Shown piece after piece: positions 35,047 to 43,148 of a stretch of DNA of 64,000 bases. The position numbers were made by a program, and so were the translations under genes. The notes beneath the pieces are model-generated. The model did not search any database, had not been told where the DNA came from, and was given only the letters and a program-made list of their open reading frames with translations. The stretch's first letter is position 1; the number at the start of each line of letters is the position of its first letter. The stretch comes from Streptomyces iranensis (lineage in GTDB: Bacteria > Actinomycetota > Actinomycetes > Streptomycetales > Streptomycetaceae), in assembly GCF_017874715.1 (NCBI RefSeq), contig NZ_JAGGLR010000009.1, positions 336,386 through 400,385 on the forward strand, written 5' to 3'.

Positions 35047-36336
35047 TCACGCGGAGCGGTACGCGGTCTCGAGCGCGGCGCGGACCTTCGCGGCGCTGGT
35101 GCCGCGGGTGAAGGAGGTGCTGGTCGCAGTGATCAGCGGCTGGGCGGCGGCGGGCGGGACGTACACATCGGGCAGCAGCGCCTGGCTCACCGTCGAGCCC
35201 AGCCGCTGGGCCGCGGCGACCAGCGGGAAATCGGTGCTGAGAGTGTCGGAGCGCAGCGCCATGTCGCGGCCGCTCTCCTTGATGAACCGGGCGACGGTGT
35301 CGGGCCGGTACATGAAGCGCAGGAACTTCTCGACGGCGTCGATCTTCTCGGTGCCGTTCGGGCTGATCCAGAACCCGATCAGGGTGTAGGTGCGCAGGAT
35401 GGTGGGCTTGTCGTGCGCGGCACCGTCGGCCAGCGGCCACCCGCCGACCTCGGTGTGCCGGGCCACCTTCGGCGGCACCTTGGCCAGCGCCGAGGACATC
35501 GCCGACTCGATCGCCGCGGCCTCCGTGTTGAACTGCGTGGTCATCGAGTCCGAGGTGAGGCCCTGGGCCTTGTCGGCGAAGACGCCCGCGTCGCGCAGTG
35601 TCACGAAGTACTCGATGCCCTCCCGGGCGCCCTTGGCTCCGAAGTCCCCCGTGGAGTAGGCGTGCCGGGCCTCGTCCTCGGTGAGGAAGGTCTGGATGAT
35701 CTGGGCGAGCAGCTTCTGCCCGGTCCAGTCGTTGCCACCGACGGTCACGGGCGCGATCCCCTTGGCGCGCAGCTTGCGGGCCGCGGCGATCAGTTCGTCG
35801 CCCGTGGTGGGTATCGCGTCGACGCCCGCCCGGTCCAGCAGGGCCCGGTTGTAGGCGATCGGCCAGTTGGTGGCGAAGTAGGGGAAGGCCCGCACCCTGC
35901 CCTTGGCGTCGGTCCACTCGGCGAGCGCCTGCGGGAGCACCCGCGTCCGCAGCCCCCAGTCGTCCAGATAGCCCTTGACGTCGACCGTGGCGCCGACGTC
36001 CGTCCACGCCAGTGTCTTGTCGTAGAGGTTGACCATGACGACGTCCGGCTCCTTGCGGGCCAGCCGCGAGGTCTCGTAGACCTGCGCGAGGTCGTCGCCG
36101 TTGATGAGGTTATTGACCTTGAGTCCCGGATTCTCCTTGCGGAACCGGTCGAGGGCCACGAGGTAGGTGGGCGATCCCGGCGCGGTGGTGCCCAGCTGGC
36201 TGTGCACAACGAGCGTATCGGGATCGGAGTCCGCCCCGGTGAGCGCGGAGCAGGCGGAAAGGCCGGGCAGGACGGTCGCGGCGGCGAGGCCGGAACCGGC
36301 GGCGAGGAAGCCGCGCCGAGTCAGCGGTGAGTGCAC
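35047..36336 (-). CDS. Sugar-binding lipoprotein of the CUT1 importer
   Basis: 429 residues from GTG 36336, chosen because GGAG lies nine bases upstream; a TTG at 36351 lacks a ribosome site. The N-terminus carries a twin-arginine-like TRRGFLAAGSG and a lipobox ending LSAC, so it is probably exported folded and lipid-anchored. The mature part follows extracellular solute-binding family 1: RFRKENPGLKVNNLINGDDLAQVYETSRLARKEPDVVMVNLYD, AFPYFATNWPIAYNRALLDRAGVDAIPTTGDELIAAARKLRAKG. As first gene of the operon it should be the most abundant component, delivering oligosaccharide to the two permeases. The specific sugar is not readable. Confidence 0.9.
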   Translation of the reverse strand: MHSPLTRRGFLAAGSGLAAATVLPGLSACSALTGADSDPDTLVVHSQLGTTAPGSPTYLVALDRFRKENPGLKVNNLINGDDLAQVYETSRLARKEPDVVMVNLYDKTLAWTDVGATVDVKGYLDDWGLRTRVLPQALAEWTDAKGRVRAFPYFATNWPIAYNRALLDRAGVDAIPTTGDELIAAARKLRAKGIAPVTVGGNDWTGQKLLAQIIQTFLTEDEARHAYSTGDFGAKGAREGIEYFVTLRDAGVFADKAQGLTSDSMTTQFNTEAAAIESAMSSALAKVPPKVARHTEVGGWPLADGAAHDKPTILRTYTLIGFWISPNGTEKIDAVEKFLRFMYRPDTVARFIKESGRDMALRSDTLSTDFPLVAAAQRLGSTVSQALLPDVYVPPAAAQPLITATSTSFTRGTSAAKVRAALETAYRSA

Positions 36337-36357
36337 TGCGGGGGTCTCCAACCAGGC

Positions 36358-36376
36358 GGTTAACGAGTGGTTAATC
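36358..36376. promoter_or_regulatory. Candidate LacI-family operator
   Basis: GGTTAACGAGTGGTTAATC forms an imperfect dyad (GGTTAA against TTAATC, seven-base spacer). It lies about 15-33 bases downstream of the predicted transcription start of the glycan operon and upstream of the ribosome site, a classic repressor position. Assignment to the operon's own LacI protein is an inference. Confidence 0.5.
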
Positions 36377-36398
36377 GATCTACCTCGAGGGTGTGAGG

Positions 36399-36427
36399 AA
36401 TGTAGGAGCCACTTCGCCTCTGGTCAA
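36399..36427 (-). promoter_or_regulatory. Promoter of the glycan-use operon
   Basis: On the minus strand, TTGACC (-35, 36427-36422) and TACATT (-10, 36404-36399) are separated by exactly 17 bases, a good match to the main vegetative sigma-factor consensus. The start site should be near 36390, about 54 bases before the GTG of the binding-protein gene. Confidence 0.7.
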
Positions 36428-36464
36428 GCCCTTGCCGGGGCCCAAAACACATCGGACCCGCGGA

Positions 36465-36494
36465 ACCCCATCCGCCGCGGAGAGCGGATGGGGT
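36465..36494 (-). terminator. Hairpin terminator after the carboxylesterase gene
   Basis: ACCCCATCCGC (36465-36475) pairs perfectly with GCGGATGGGGT (36484-36494) over an eight-base loop. On the minus strand a TGTGTTTTGG stretch follows after about 14 bases. It separates the esterase transcript from the glycan operon promoter. Confidence 0.65.
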
Positions 36495-36582
36495 GCGGGT
36501 CGCGCGTGGTGGGGTTGGGTGCGGGTCGCGCGTGGTGCGGGTCGTCCGTGGTGCGGGTCGCGCGTGGTGCGGTTGAGTGTGG
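36493..36582. repeat. Short tandem repeat GTGCGGGTCGCGCGTG
   Basis: Five imperfect units of 16-26 bases start at 36493, 36519, 36535, 36551 and 36567, each based on GTGCGGGTCGCGCGTG. They fill the gap between the carboxylesterase stop (36613) and the terminator hairpin. There is no coding content. Confidence 0.75.
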
Positions 36583-36612
36583 GTCGCCCGCCATGGCGCG
36601 CCCGTGGTGGCG

Positions 36613-38109
36613 CTATTCCCAGGCCAGCCGTACCTGGGCGCCGGGGTCCGCCACCTGCGTCCATGTCTCGGCGATGCGCATAGTCGTCCTGCGCACGCTG
36701 TCGTACGGCGGCCAGCCGGGGTCGCCCGTCCTCGCGAACCGGATCCAGGTGGAGTGGACACGGGAGGCGAGTTCGGCGGGCGGCTCGGCCGGGCCGAGGA
36801 TCGCCTCGGGACCGTGCAGCCGCGCCGGCTCGGTGCGGTCGAACACGAACGGCAGCTCCATGACGTGCGAGGCGCCGAGCCGGCCGTCCAGCGCCTCCGA
36901 CCGCCAGGCGAACTCGTAGACGTGGGTACGCGACGAGGGGTGCCGGGCGTGGGCGGTCGCGAGCCGCCGGGTGCCCACGCCGAACAGGGCGTCCGTCATG
37001 ATGGCGGCCCGCAGCTCACCCGGGGACGCCCCGGGCCGCTCGCGGCGGTAGACCTCCACCAGTTTCCCGGGGGCGGGGTGGGAGCGGGCCGCCGTGGCGT
37101 GGACGTCCTCCTCGGTCGAGGACGTGAGGTGGCCCGACGGGGCCAGATAGAGGTTGCCCTCCTCGGCGGTCGTGCCGAGCAGCAGATCGATGCCCGCGCC
37201 ACGTCCGGTGGCCACGGCCTCGGCCGGCTGCTGGTCCAGGACGAGGCTGAACGCGCTCAGGCCGATCAGCGGGTCGAAGCGCCCATCGACCGTGAGATCG
37301 ATCCCGGCGAGTTGAGGCATTGCCTCGACGAAGCGCTCGTCGGGGACCGACGCCAGCGCCTCCGCGGTCGCGGCGGTCCCCAGGACACGGGCCAGGGCCT
37401 GGGTGACCCGGCTCGCCTGGGCACGGCTGAACGCTCCCAGGCCGCTGCCGCTCTGGATGATCGCCCGCTGGAAGAGCCCCTCGGCCCGTGGGTCGGCCAC
37501 CACCGCGCCCACGATGGTGGCGCCCGCCGACTGGCCGAAGAGCGTCACCCGGGACGGGTCGCCCCCGAAGGCCGCGATGTTCTCCCCGACCCAGCGCAGC
37601 GCCGCGATCACATCCAGCAGGCCCCGGTTGTCGGGGGCGTCGGGGAGGTGCAGAAAGCCGGGTATCCCGAGCCGGTAGTTGAGGGTGACCAGGACGACGC
37701 CGTCCCGGGCGAAGGCCGTGCCGTCGTAGAGCTCGGACCGGGTGGACCCGGCCACGAAGCCGCCGCCGTGCACGAACACCATCACGGGCAGGTCGTCGCG
37801 TGTGGGGTCGGGCGTCCAGATGTTCACCGCGAGGTAGTCCTCGCCCGGGACCCAGCCCTGTCCGAAGTACGGGGACATGTCGAGGCGGCCGAACGCGTCG
37901 CGCCTCGGCTGCGGTGCCGTGGGGCCCGCGGCGGTGGCATCCCGGACGCCGTCCCACGGCGGGTGCGGCGTCGGCGGGGCGAACCGGGCGGCGCCACGTG
38001 GCGGGGCGGCGTACGGGATGTGCCGGAAGACGGCGGCGTGCTCCTCCTGGCGGCCGCGGACCGCGCCGTGGGAGGTCACGACGACGGGGGCGGTGGTGTG
38101 GTTCGTCAT
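36613..38109 (-). CDS. Type-B carboxylesterase/lipase
   Basis: 498 residues from ATG 38109. The alpha/beta-hydrolase carboxylesterase signature is clear: the oxyanion hole HGGGFVAGS, the nucleophile Ser in VTLFGQSAGA, and the catalytic His in GASHVMELPFVF near residue 415. The start (SHGAVRGRQEEHAAVFRHIPYAAPP) and EDYLAVNIWTP are typical of the type-B family. There is no signal peptide, so it is cytoplasmic. It would hydrolyse an ester; substrate unknown. The MBL-fold hydrolase gene ends 40 bases upstream, so the two likely form an operon, and the hairpin at 36465 ends it. The nearest ribosome site (GAGGAAGAG) is unusually far upstream, so the start is less sure. Confidence 0.85.
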   Translation of the reverse strand: MTNHTTAPVVVTSHGAVRGRQEEHAAVFRHIPYAAPPRGAARFAPPTPHPPWDGVRDATAAGPTAPQPRRDAFGRLDMSPYFGQGWVPGEDYLAVNIWTPDPTRDDLPVMVFVHGGGFVAGSTRSELYDGTAFARDGVVLVTLNYRLGIPGFLHLPDAPDNRGLLDVIAALRWVGENIAAFGGDPSRVTLFGQSAGATIVGAVVADPRAEGLFQRAIIQSGSGLGAFSRAQASRVTQALARVLGTAATAEALASVPDERFVEAMPQLAGIDLTVDGRFDPLIGLSAFSLVLDQQPAEAVATGRGAGIDLLLGTTAEEGNLYLAPSGHLTSSTEEDVHATAARSHPAPGKLVEVYRRERPGASPGELRAAIMTDALFGVGTRRLATAHARHPSSRTHVYEFAWRSEALDGRLGASHVMELPFVFDRTEPARLHGPEAILGPAEPPAELASRVHSTWIRFARTGDPGWPPYDSVRRTTMRIAETWTQVADPGAQVRLAWE

Positions 38110-38149
38110 GCGTGGTGTGTCTCTTCCTCGGTATCGCTCCGGCCGCCGG

Positions 38150-39052
38150 TCACAGGCGTGCGAAGGCGGCCCATTCCTTGACGGCGAACGTGCTGCCCTC
38201 GCGGCGCACCTCGGCGGCGCCGTGGCCGCCCAGGTGGGCCGGGAAGACCAGGGCGTTCCGATCGGCGGCCCGGCCGAGGACCCGGCGGCGGGTGGCACGG
38301 GATTCGGCCGGGTCCTCGCAGAAGCAGCTGTTGGTGTCGGGATCCGCGAACTGCACCGGGCTGTGCAGCAGATCCCCCACGAAGAGCGCGCGATCCCCTC
38401 GGGAATCGAGAGCGAGCACGGACGATCCCGGAGTGTGTCCGGGGGCGAGCTCCAGACGGAGATTGGCGTCGATATCGAGGCTGCCGTCCCACAGGAGCGC
38501 CTTGCCCGCTTCCCGGATGGGGGCGACGGAATCCTCGAAGACGTTCTGATTGCCCCTGCCGAGCAGTGGCTTGTGCTCATTCTCCGGATTCCAGAACTCG
38601 AAGTCGCGCTCGGGGATGAGATACGTGGCGTTCGGGAAGGTCGGCACCCACTGCCGACCGTCCAGGCGGGTGTTCCAGCCCACGTGGTCGACGTGCAGAT
38701 GGGTGTTGACCACGATGTCGACGTCCTCCGGCCGCACCCCGGCCCTGGCGAGATTCCCCAGGAAGTCGGTGTTCAGATAGCTCCACACCGGTGCGTAGGG
38801 CCGGTGCTTGTGGTTGCCCACACCGGTGTCGACGAGAATGGTCTTGCCCGCACTGCGCAGGACCCAGGTCTGGATCGCGGACCGCACGTTATCGGTGCCG
38901 GGGTCGTAGAAGTCCGGGACCAGCCAGGAGGCGTTGTCCTCCCAGACCTCCTCAGGGCTTTCCGGAAAGAAGGTCCGGGGCGTCAGTTCGACGGATCCGA
39001 AGTATTCCTCGACGCGTGTGACGGTGACGTCGCCCAAGGTTATCTGCTGCAT
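38150..39052 (-). CDS. MBL-fold metallohydrolase
   Basis: 300 residues from ATG 39052. The zinc-binding motif is THLHVDHVGW (HxHxDH) at about residue 118; further ligands sit in ELAPGHTPGS, LFVGDLLHS and FPAHLGGHG. The N-terminal DVTVTRVEEYFG and ILVDTGVGNHK are usual for the lactonase/hydrolase branch. It could act on a lactone, ester or similar; the pairing with the carboxylesterase 40 bases downstream suggests sequential steps in breaking down one compound. It is divergent from the xylanase gene, with 365 bases between the starts. Confidence 0.85.
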   Translation of the reverse strand: MQQITLGDVTVTRVEEYFGSVELTPRTFFPESPEEVWEDNASWLVPDFYDPGTDNVRSAIQTWVLRSAGKTILVDTGVGNHKHRPYAPVWSYLNTDFLGNLARAGVRPEDVDIVVNTHLHVDHVGWNTRLDGRQWVPTFPNATYLIPERDFEFWNPENEHKPLLGRGNQNVFEDSVAPIREAGKALLWDGSLDIDANLRLELAPGHTPGSSVLALDSRGDRALFVGDLLHSPVQFADPDTNSCFCEDPAESRATRRRVLGRAADRNALVFPAHLGGHGAAEVRREGSTFAVKEWAAFARL

Positions 39053-39187
39053 GGATATTCGCCTTGTTCATGAGAAGTCCGATTCGCAGCAGAATTCTCG
39101 TCGGGGTGGGTCATGGGCGGTATCCGTCATCTGACTGCAGTCGCCGACGGAGGCGGGCAGTACGGCCGATAACACATCTTCGCGACA

Positions 39188-39202
39188 CCGAAAACTTTTC
39201 GG
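39188..39202. promoter_or_regulatory. Perfect palindrome between the MBL and xylanase genes
   Basis: CCGAAAACTTTTCGG is a perfect 15-base palindrome around a central C, in an AT-richer patch. It resembles the CGAAA-N-TTTCG boxes described upstream of Streptomyces xylanase genes. It lies 216 bases before the xylanase start and 136 before the MBL start, so either gene may be controlled. The rest of the 365-base gap holds the promoter and second dyad listed below. Confidence 0.5.
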
Positions 39203-39300
39203 AGACTGGCGAGATGAGATCCTTTGCGCCGTGGATGACCACGCGCACTCACCAAGAAGACGCAGATCAGAGCCGAAGAACCATCAGCGTCAGCGAGAGT

Positions 39301-39325
39301 TTCTACCGGAATCATTCCGGAAGAA
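39301..39325. promoter_or_regulatory. 25-base dyad abutting the xylanase promoter
   Basis: The arms TTCTACCGGAAT and ATTCCGGAAGAA flank a central C and match at 11 of 12 positions. The dyad ends three bases before the -35 hexamer, so it is placed for an activator or for a repressor blocking polymerase. The binding protein is unknown. Confidence 0.6.
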
Positions 39326-39328
39326 GCG

Positions 39329-39357
39329 TTGACGTCGCATCCGCCGCGCAGCATACT
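39329..39357 (+). promoter_or_regulatory. Promoter of the xylanase gene
   Basis: TTGACG (-35, 39329-39334) and CATACT (-10, 39352-39357) are spaced by 17 bases. The start site should be near 39364, giving a leader of about 54 bases before the ATG at 39418. Confidence 0.7.
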
Positions 39358-39417
39358 CCGCATCGATCGTTGCCCATCGGCACACCACTGCCACCCGCCC
39401 CCGAAGAAGGGACAGCA

Positions 39418-40806
39418 ATGGTCATCGATTCCCGTCACGCCCGTCAGGAGCGCGGAGATCGCCGTCCTCGGTTACGCGTCCGAAGGGCGTTCAGCCTCGG
39501 TGTCGTCGGCCTCCTCACCACGGCCGGTGTCCTGGCCCTGTCCGGTCCCGCCAGCGCCGCGAGCACCCTCGGCGGCGCGGCGGCGGCCAAGGGCCGCTAC
39601 TTCGGCGCCGCCGTGGCCGCCAACCACCTCGGCGAATCCCCGTACGCCAGCACGCTGGACACCGAGTTCAACGCCGTCACACCCGAGAACGAGATGAAGT
39701 GGGACGCCGTCGAAAGCTCCCGGAACTCGTTCAACTTCGGCAGCGCCGACCAGATCGTCGGCCACGCCCAGGGCAAGGGCATGAAGATCCGGGGCCACAC
39801 CCTGGTCTGGCACTCCCAACTCCCCGGCTGGGTGGGCGGTTTGAGCGCCACCGAGCTGCGCTCGGCGATGAACAACCACATCACCAAGGTGATGCAGCAC
39901 TACCAGGGCAAGATCTACGCCTGGGACGTGGTCAACGAGGCGTTCCAGGACGGCAACAGCGGTGCGCGGCGCAGTTCGCCGTTCCAGGACAAGCTCGGCG
40001 ACGGCTTCATCGAGGAGGCGTTCCGCACCGCCCGTGCCGCCGACCCCGGCGCCAAGCTCTGCTACAACGACTACAACACCGACGGCCAGAACGCGAAGAG
40101 CAACGCCGTCTACAACATGGTGAAGGACTTCAAGGCGCGCGGTGTGCCGATCGACTGCGTCGGCTTCCAGTCGCACTTCAACAGCCAGTCCCCGGTCCCC
40201 GGTGACTACCAGCAGAACCTCCAGCGCTTCGCCGACCTCGGCGTCGATGTGCAGATCACCGAGCTGGACATCGAGGGCTCCGGCTCGGCCCAGGCCGACA
40301 GCTACCGCCGTGTCACCCAGGCGTGTCTGGCCGTGTCCCGCTGCACCGGCATCACCGTATGGGGGGTCACCGACAAGTACTCATGGCGCGCCAGTGGCAC
40401 CCCGCTGCTGTTCGACGACAACTACGTCAAGAAGCCCGCTTACACCGCGGTGCTCACCGCGCTGGGCGGCACCAGCGGTGGTGGCGGAGGCGGTGGCGGC
40501 ACGTCGTGCACCGCGTCGTACTCCGAGACACAGCGGTGGGGCGACCGTTTCAACGGCAAGGTGACGGTGACGGCCGGATCCTCGGCCATCAGCGGCTGGA
40601 CGGTGACGGTGACCGTGCGTTCCGCGCAGAGCGTCTCCACGACCTGGAATGGCGCTCCCAGCTGGGACAGCGGCGGCAAGGTCATGACGATGAGGCCCAA
40701 CGGCAACGGCAACCTGGGCGCCGGAGCGGCCACCAGCTTCGGCTTCACGGTCATGGCGAACGGGGATTGGTCGGCCCCCACCATCGGCTCGTGCACCGCC
40801 TCCTAG
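39418..40806 (+). CDS. Secreted GH10 endo-xylanase with CBM2 module
   Basis: 462 residues; ATG 39418 follows AGAAGGGACAGCA. A twin-arginine-like basic start (RVRRAFSLGVVGLL) and a signal peptide end in ALSGPASAA. The GH10 barrel (about 50-345) has FNAVTPENEMKWDAVE, RGHTLVWHSQLPGW, acid/base Glu in WDVVNEAFQD and nucleophile Glu in QITELDIEG. A poly-Gly linker joins it to a C-terminal CBM2 of about 100 residues (CTASYSETQRWGDRFNGKVTV ... GSCTAS) with the paired cysteines and Trp residues of cellulose/xylan binding. It cuts beta-1,4-xylan outside the cell. It has its own promoter and two dyads upstream, suggesting tight substrate control. The deacetylase gene starts 44 bases after its stop and is probably co-expressed. 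Confidence 0.95.
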   Translation: MVIDSRHARQERGDRRPRLRVRRAFSLGVVGLLTTAGVLALSGPASAASTLGGAAAAKGRYFGAAVAANHLGESPYASTLDTEFNAVTPENEMKWDAVESSRNSFNFGSADQIVGHAQGKGMKIRGHTLVWHSQLPGWVGGLSATELRSAMNNHITKVMQHYQGKIYAWDVVNEAFQDGNSGARRSSPFQDKLGDGFIEEAFRTARAADPGAKLCYNDYNTDGQNAKSNAVYNMVKDFKARGVPIDCVGFQSHFNSQSPVPGDYQQNLQRFADLGVDVQITELDIEGSGSAQADSYRRVTQACLAVSRCTGITVWGVTDKYSWRASGTPLLFDDNYVKKPAYTAVLTALGGTSGGGGGGGGTSCTASYSETQRWGDRFNGKVTVTAGSSAISGWTVTVTVRSAQSVSTTWNGAPSWDSGGKVMTMRPNGNGNLGAGAATSFGFTVMANGDWSAPTIGSCTAS

Positions 40807-40850
40807 CCGACCGGCAGGGACCACACCACACCCGCACTTCAGGAGGGACC

Positions 40851-41612
40851 ATGACCGGACGCGGAAAGTCCGCTCCAAGACGAACAGGAACAAGAAGCAC
40901 CGGGAAAGCGCGGCGGTTCGCACTCGTCGCCGCGGCCACGGCCGCCCTGGCGGGGTTCTCCGCCGCCCCGTCGCCCGCGGCCACGCACGGCGCGGCGCAC
41001 ACCGAGAGGGCCTGGGCCGACTGCCCCAATGGATACGTGGGTCTGACGTACGACGACGGGCCGAACCCGGGGTCGACGCAAGCCCTGCTCAACGCCCTGC
41101 GGGCGGGTGGCGCGAAGGCCACCTTCTTCATCTGGGGGCTCCACGCCGACCAGTATCCGGACCTGCTCAGGGCCGAACAGACGGCGGGTATGTGGATCGC
41201 CAATCACACCACCTCGCACCCCCATCTCACCCAGATCGGCGAGCCGGCGGCGTACAACGAGATCGCGGGCGCCCAGAACACCATCCGGCGCATCACCGGA
41301 CAGACACCCACTCTGTTCCGGCCGCCCTACGGGGAGACCAACGCGCAGGTCAGGGCCGATGAGGCCCGTCTCGGGCTGACCGAGGTGCTGTGGAGCGTGG
41401 ACTCCCAGGACTGGAACGGGGCCGGCACTCAGCAGATCGTCCAGGCCGCCGCCACCATGCGGGCGGGCAGCATCATCCTCATGCACGACGGCGGATACCA
41501 GACCACGGTCGCCGCCGTGCCGCAGATCCTCAGCGGGCTCGCGGCACGCGGACTGTGCCCCGGCAGGATCACGGCCGGGGCGGGTGGCGGCGCGGTCGTC
41601 ACGGCTCCCTGA
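40851..41612 (+). CDS. Secreted polysaccharide deacetylase (CE4)
   Basis: 253 residues; ATG 40851 has a strong AGGAGGGACC site. After a signal peptide ending near PAAT, the NodB-homology domain shows motif 1 TYDDGPNPG (catalytic Asp pair), motif 2 NHTTSHPHLT (metal His residues), motif 3 RPPYGETN, and later DSQDWNGA and ILMHDGG. CE4 members remove acetyl groups from xylan, chitin or peptidoglycan. Directly behind a xylanase, acetylxylan esterase activity is the best guess. Its 3' end overlaps the convergent antiporter gene by 14 bases. Confidence 0.9.
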   Translation: MTGRGKSAPRRTGTRSTGKARRFALVAAATAALAGFSAAPSPAATHGAAHTERAWADCPNGYVGLTYDDGPNPGSTQALLNALRAGGAKATFFIWGLHADQYPDLLRAEQTAGMWIANHTTSHPHLTQIGEPAAYNEIAGAQNTIRRITGQTPTLFRPPYGETNAQVRADEARLGLTEVLWSVDSQDWNGAGTQQIVQAAATMRAGSIILMHDGGYQTTVAAVPQILSGLAARGLCPGRITAGAGGGAVVTAP

Positions 41613-42978
41613 GCGCCGTATCCGGCTGACCGCTTCCGGCCGCGTCGCGCGGCAGCGGCCGCGGACCCGCCCCTGCTTCCGCCGCGCCACCGGCGCCCCC
41701 GTGTTCGCCACCGCGGTAGGCGGTGCGCGACGGGGGCGCCGGCAACAGGCGCTGCAGCAGCGGGCCGGTCATCATCGTGGTGACCACGGCCATGGCCACC
41801 ATCACGGTGAAGACGCGGCCGTCGATGACGCCGAGGCCCAGCCCCACGTTGAGCAGTACGAGTTCGGTGAGTCCGCGCGCGTTCATCAGCACACCGAGGG
41901 TGATGGCCTGCCGTGGAGTGGCCCCGGTGAGCCGGGCGGCGGCCGCGGCGCCGATGAACTTGCCCGCGCAGGCCGCGACGAGCACGGCGAGCAGCATGGC
42001 CAGGCCCTGGCCGCCGAGCCCCTGGAAGTCGACGGACAGTCCGGTGACGGTGAAGAAGACCGGGAGCAGCAGCAGGCTCGACTGCTCAATGCGCGCGGGC
42101 ACCTCCGGAGCGCGCGCCTCGAGCAGGCGGCGCGGTACGACGGCGCCGAAGACGAAGGCGCCGAACACGGTGTGCAGCCCCATCGCGTCGGTGGCCCAGG
42201 CCGACAGCAGCAGACCGCTGAAGACCACGCCTTGGACCACTGTGCTGTCCCGGTTCCAGGGCCGCTCGGCCGCCAGCAGCCGGTGCAGCACGGGCTTGAC
42301 CACGTACAGCATGCCGAGGACGAAGAGGGCGGACAGCAGCGCCATCCGGGCCAGCGGCCAGGAGCCGTCGGCGTTCACCACGACGACCACGACCGCGAGG
42401 ATGCCCCACGCCAGCAGGTCCTGGAGGGCGGCGCAGGCGAGCGCCATGGCGCCGATGCGCTCCCGGGCCAGACCGTGGTCGGTCAGGATGCGGGCGAGCA
42501 CCGGGAAGGCCGTGATGGACATGGCCGCGCCCAGGAACAGCGCCGGGCCGAGCAGCCCCATCTGCCCCCGCTCGGTGAGGCCCCAGGACACGAAGGCGAC
42601 GGCCAGGCCCGTGCCCAGGGCGAACGGCAGGGCGACGGAGCTGAGCGAGACCGACACCACCTGACGGCCCCGGCCCCGCAGTTGCGCAACGTCGAGGTGG
42701 TGTCCCACGCCGAACATGAAGAGCACGAGGCCCAGTTGGGCCAGCAGCTGGAGGAAGGGGCGGGCCTGGTCCGGGAAGAGGACAGCGGTCGGATTCCCGG
42801 GCAGCAGCCCCAGCAGACTGGGCCCCAGCATCAGGCCCGCGGCGATTTCCCCCAGCACCGCCGGCTGCCGCAGCCGCTGGGCGATCCGCCCGCAGACGAC
42901 GGCCGCGGGTACGACCACGGCGAGGCCGATCAGTACATCACGGATGGTCTCTTCCAGCGCGCTGCCACTCATGGCCAT
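41599..42978 (-). CDS. Cation:proton antiporter, CPA2 family
   Basis: 459 residues from ATG 42978, preceded by GGGGGAGGG. About twelve hydrophobic helices run through it; the start RLRQPAVLGEIAAGLMLGPSLLGLLPG and the helix ITAFPVLARILTDHGL are hallmarks of the Kef/NapA-type (CPA2) exchangers. ALQDLLAWGILAVVVV holds the conserved acidic residue of the ion site, with a single Asp rather than a double. No cytoplasmic RCK/TrkA nucleotide domain is attached; the C-terminus is a short Gly/Ala/Pro-rich tail. It should exchange Na+ or K+ for protons. It looks unrelated to its neighbours and could belong with either the secretion genes or the exporter next to it. Confidence 0.9.
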   Translation of the reverse strand: MAMSGSALEETIRDVLIGLAVVVPAAVVCGRIAQRLRQPAVLGEIAAGLMLGPSLLGLLPGNPTAVLFPDQARPFLQLLAQLGLVLFMFGVGHHLDVAQLRGRGRQVVSVSLSSVALPFALGTGLAVAFVSWGLTERGQMGLLGPALFLGAAMSITAFPVLARILTDHGLARERIGAMALACAALQDLLAWGILAVVVVVVNADGSWPLARMALLSALFVLGMLYVVKPVLHRLLAAERPWNRDSTVVQGVVFSGLLLSAWATDAMGLHTVFGAFVFGAVVPRRLLEARAPEVPARIEQSSLLLLPVFFTVTGLSVDFQGLGGQGLAMLLAVLVAACAGKFIGAAAAARLTGATPRQAITLGVLMNARGLTELVLLNVGLGLGVIDGRVFTVMVAMAVVTTMMTGPLLQRLLPAPPSRTAYRGGEHGGAGGAAEAGAGPRPLPRDAAGSGQPDTALREP

Positions 42979-43148
42979 GGCCCTCCCCCGTCACCGGTTC
43001 CGCCCAGTCTCGGGGAGCCAACTCCCATACAGAAATGCGCACTTGGACGTCTGGACGCGGGGCCGTACGTGTCCACCGGTCCCCGTATCGGGCAGCCCGA
43101 AGCCCGGCACCGGGACGGGGGATTCACCACGGTGCCGGGCGGCTCGGT

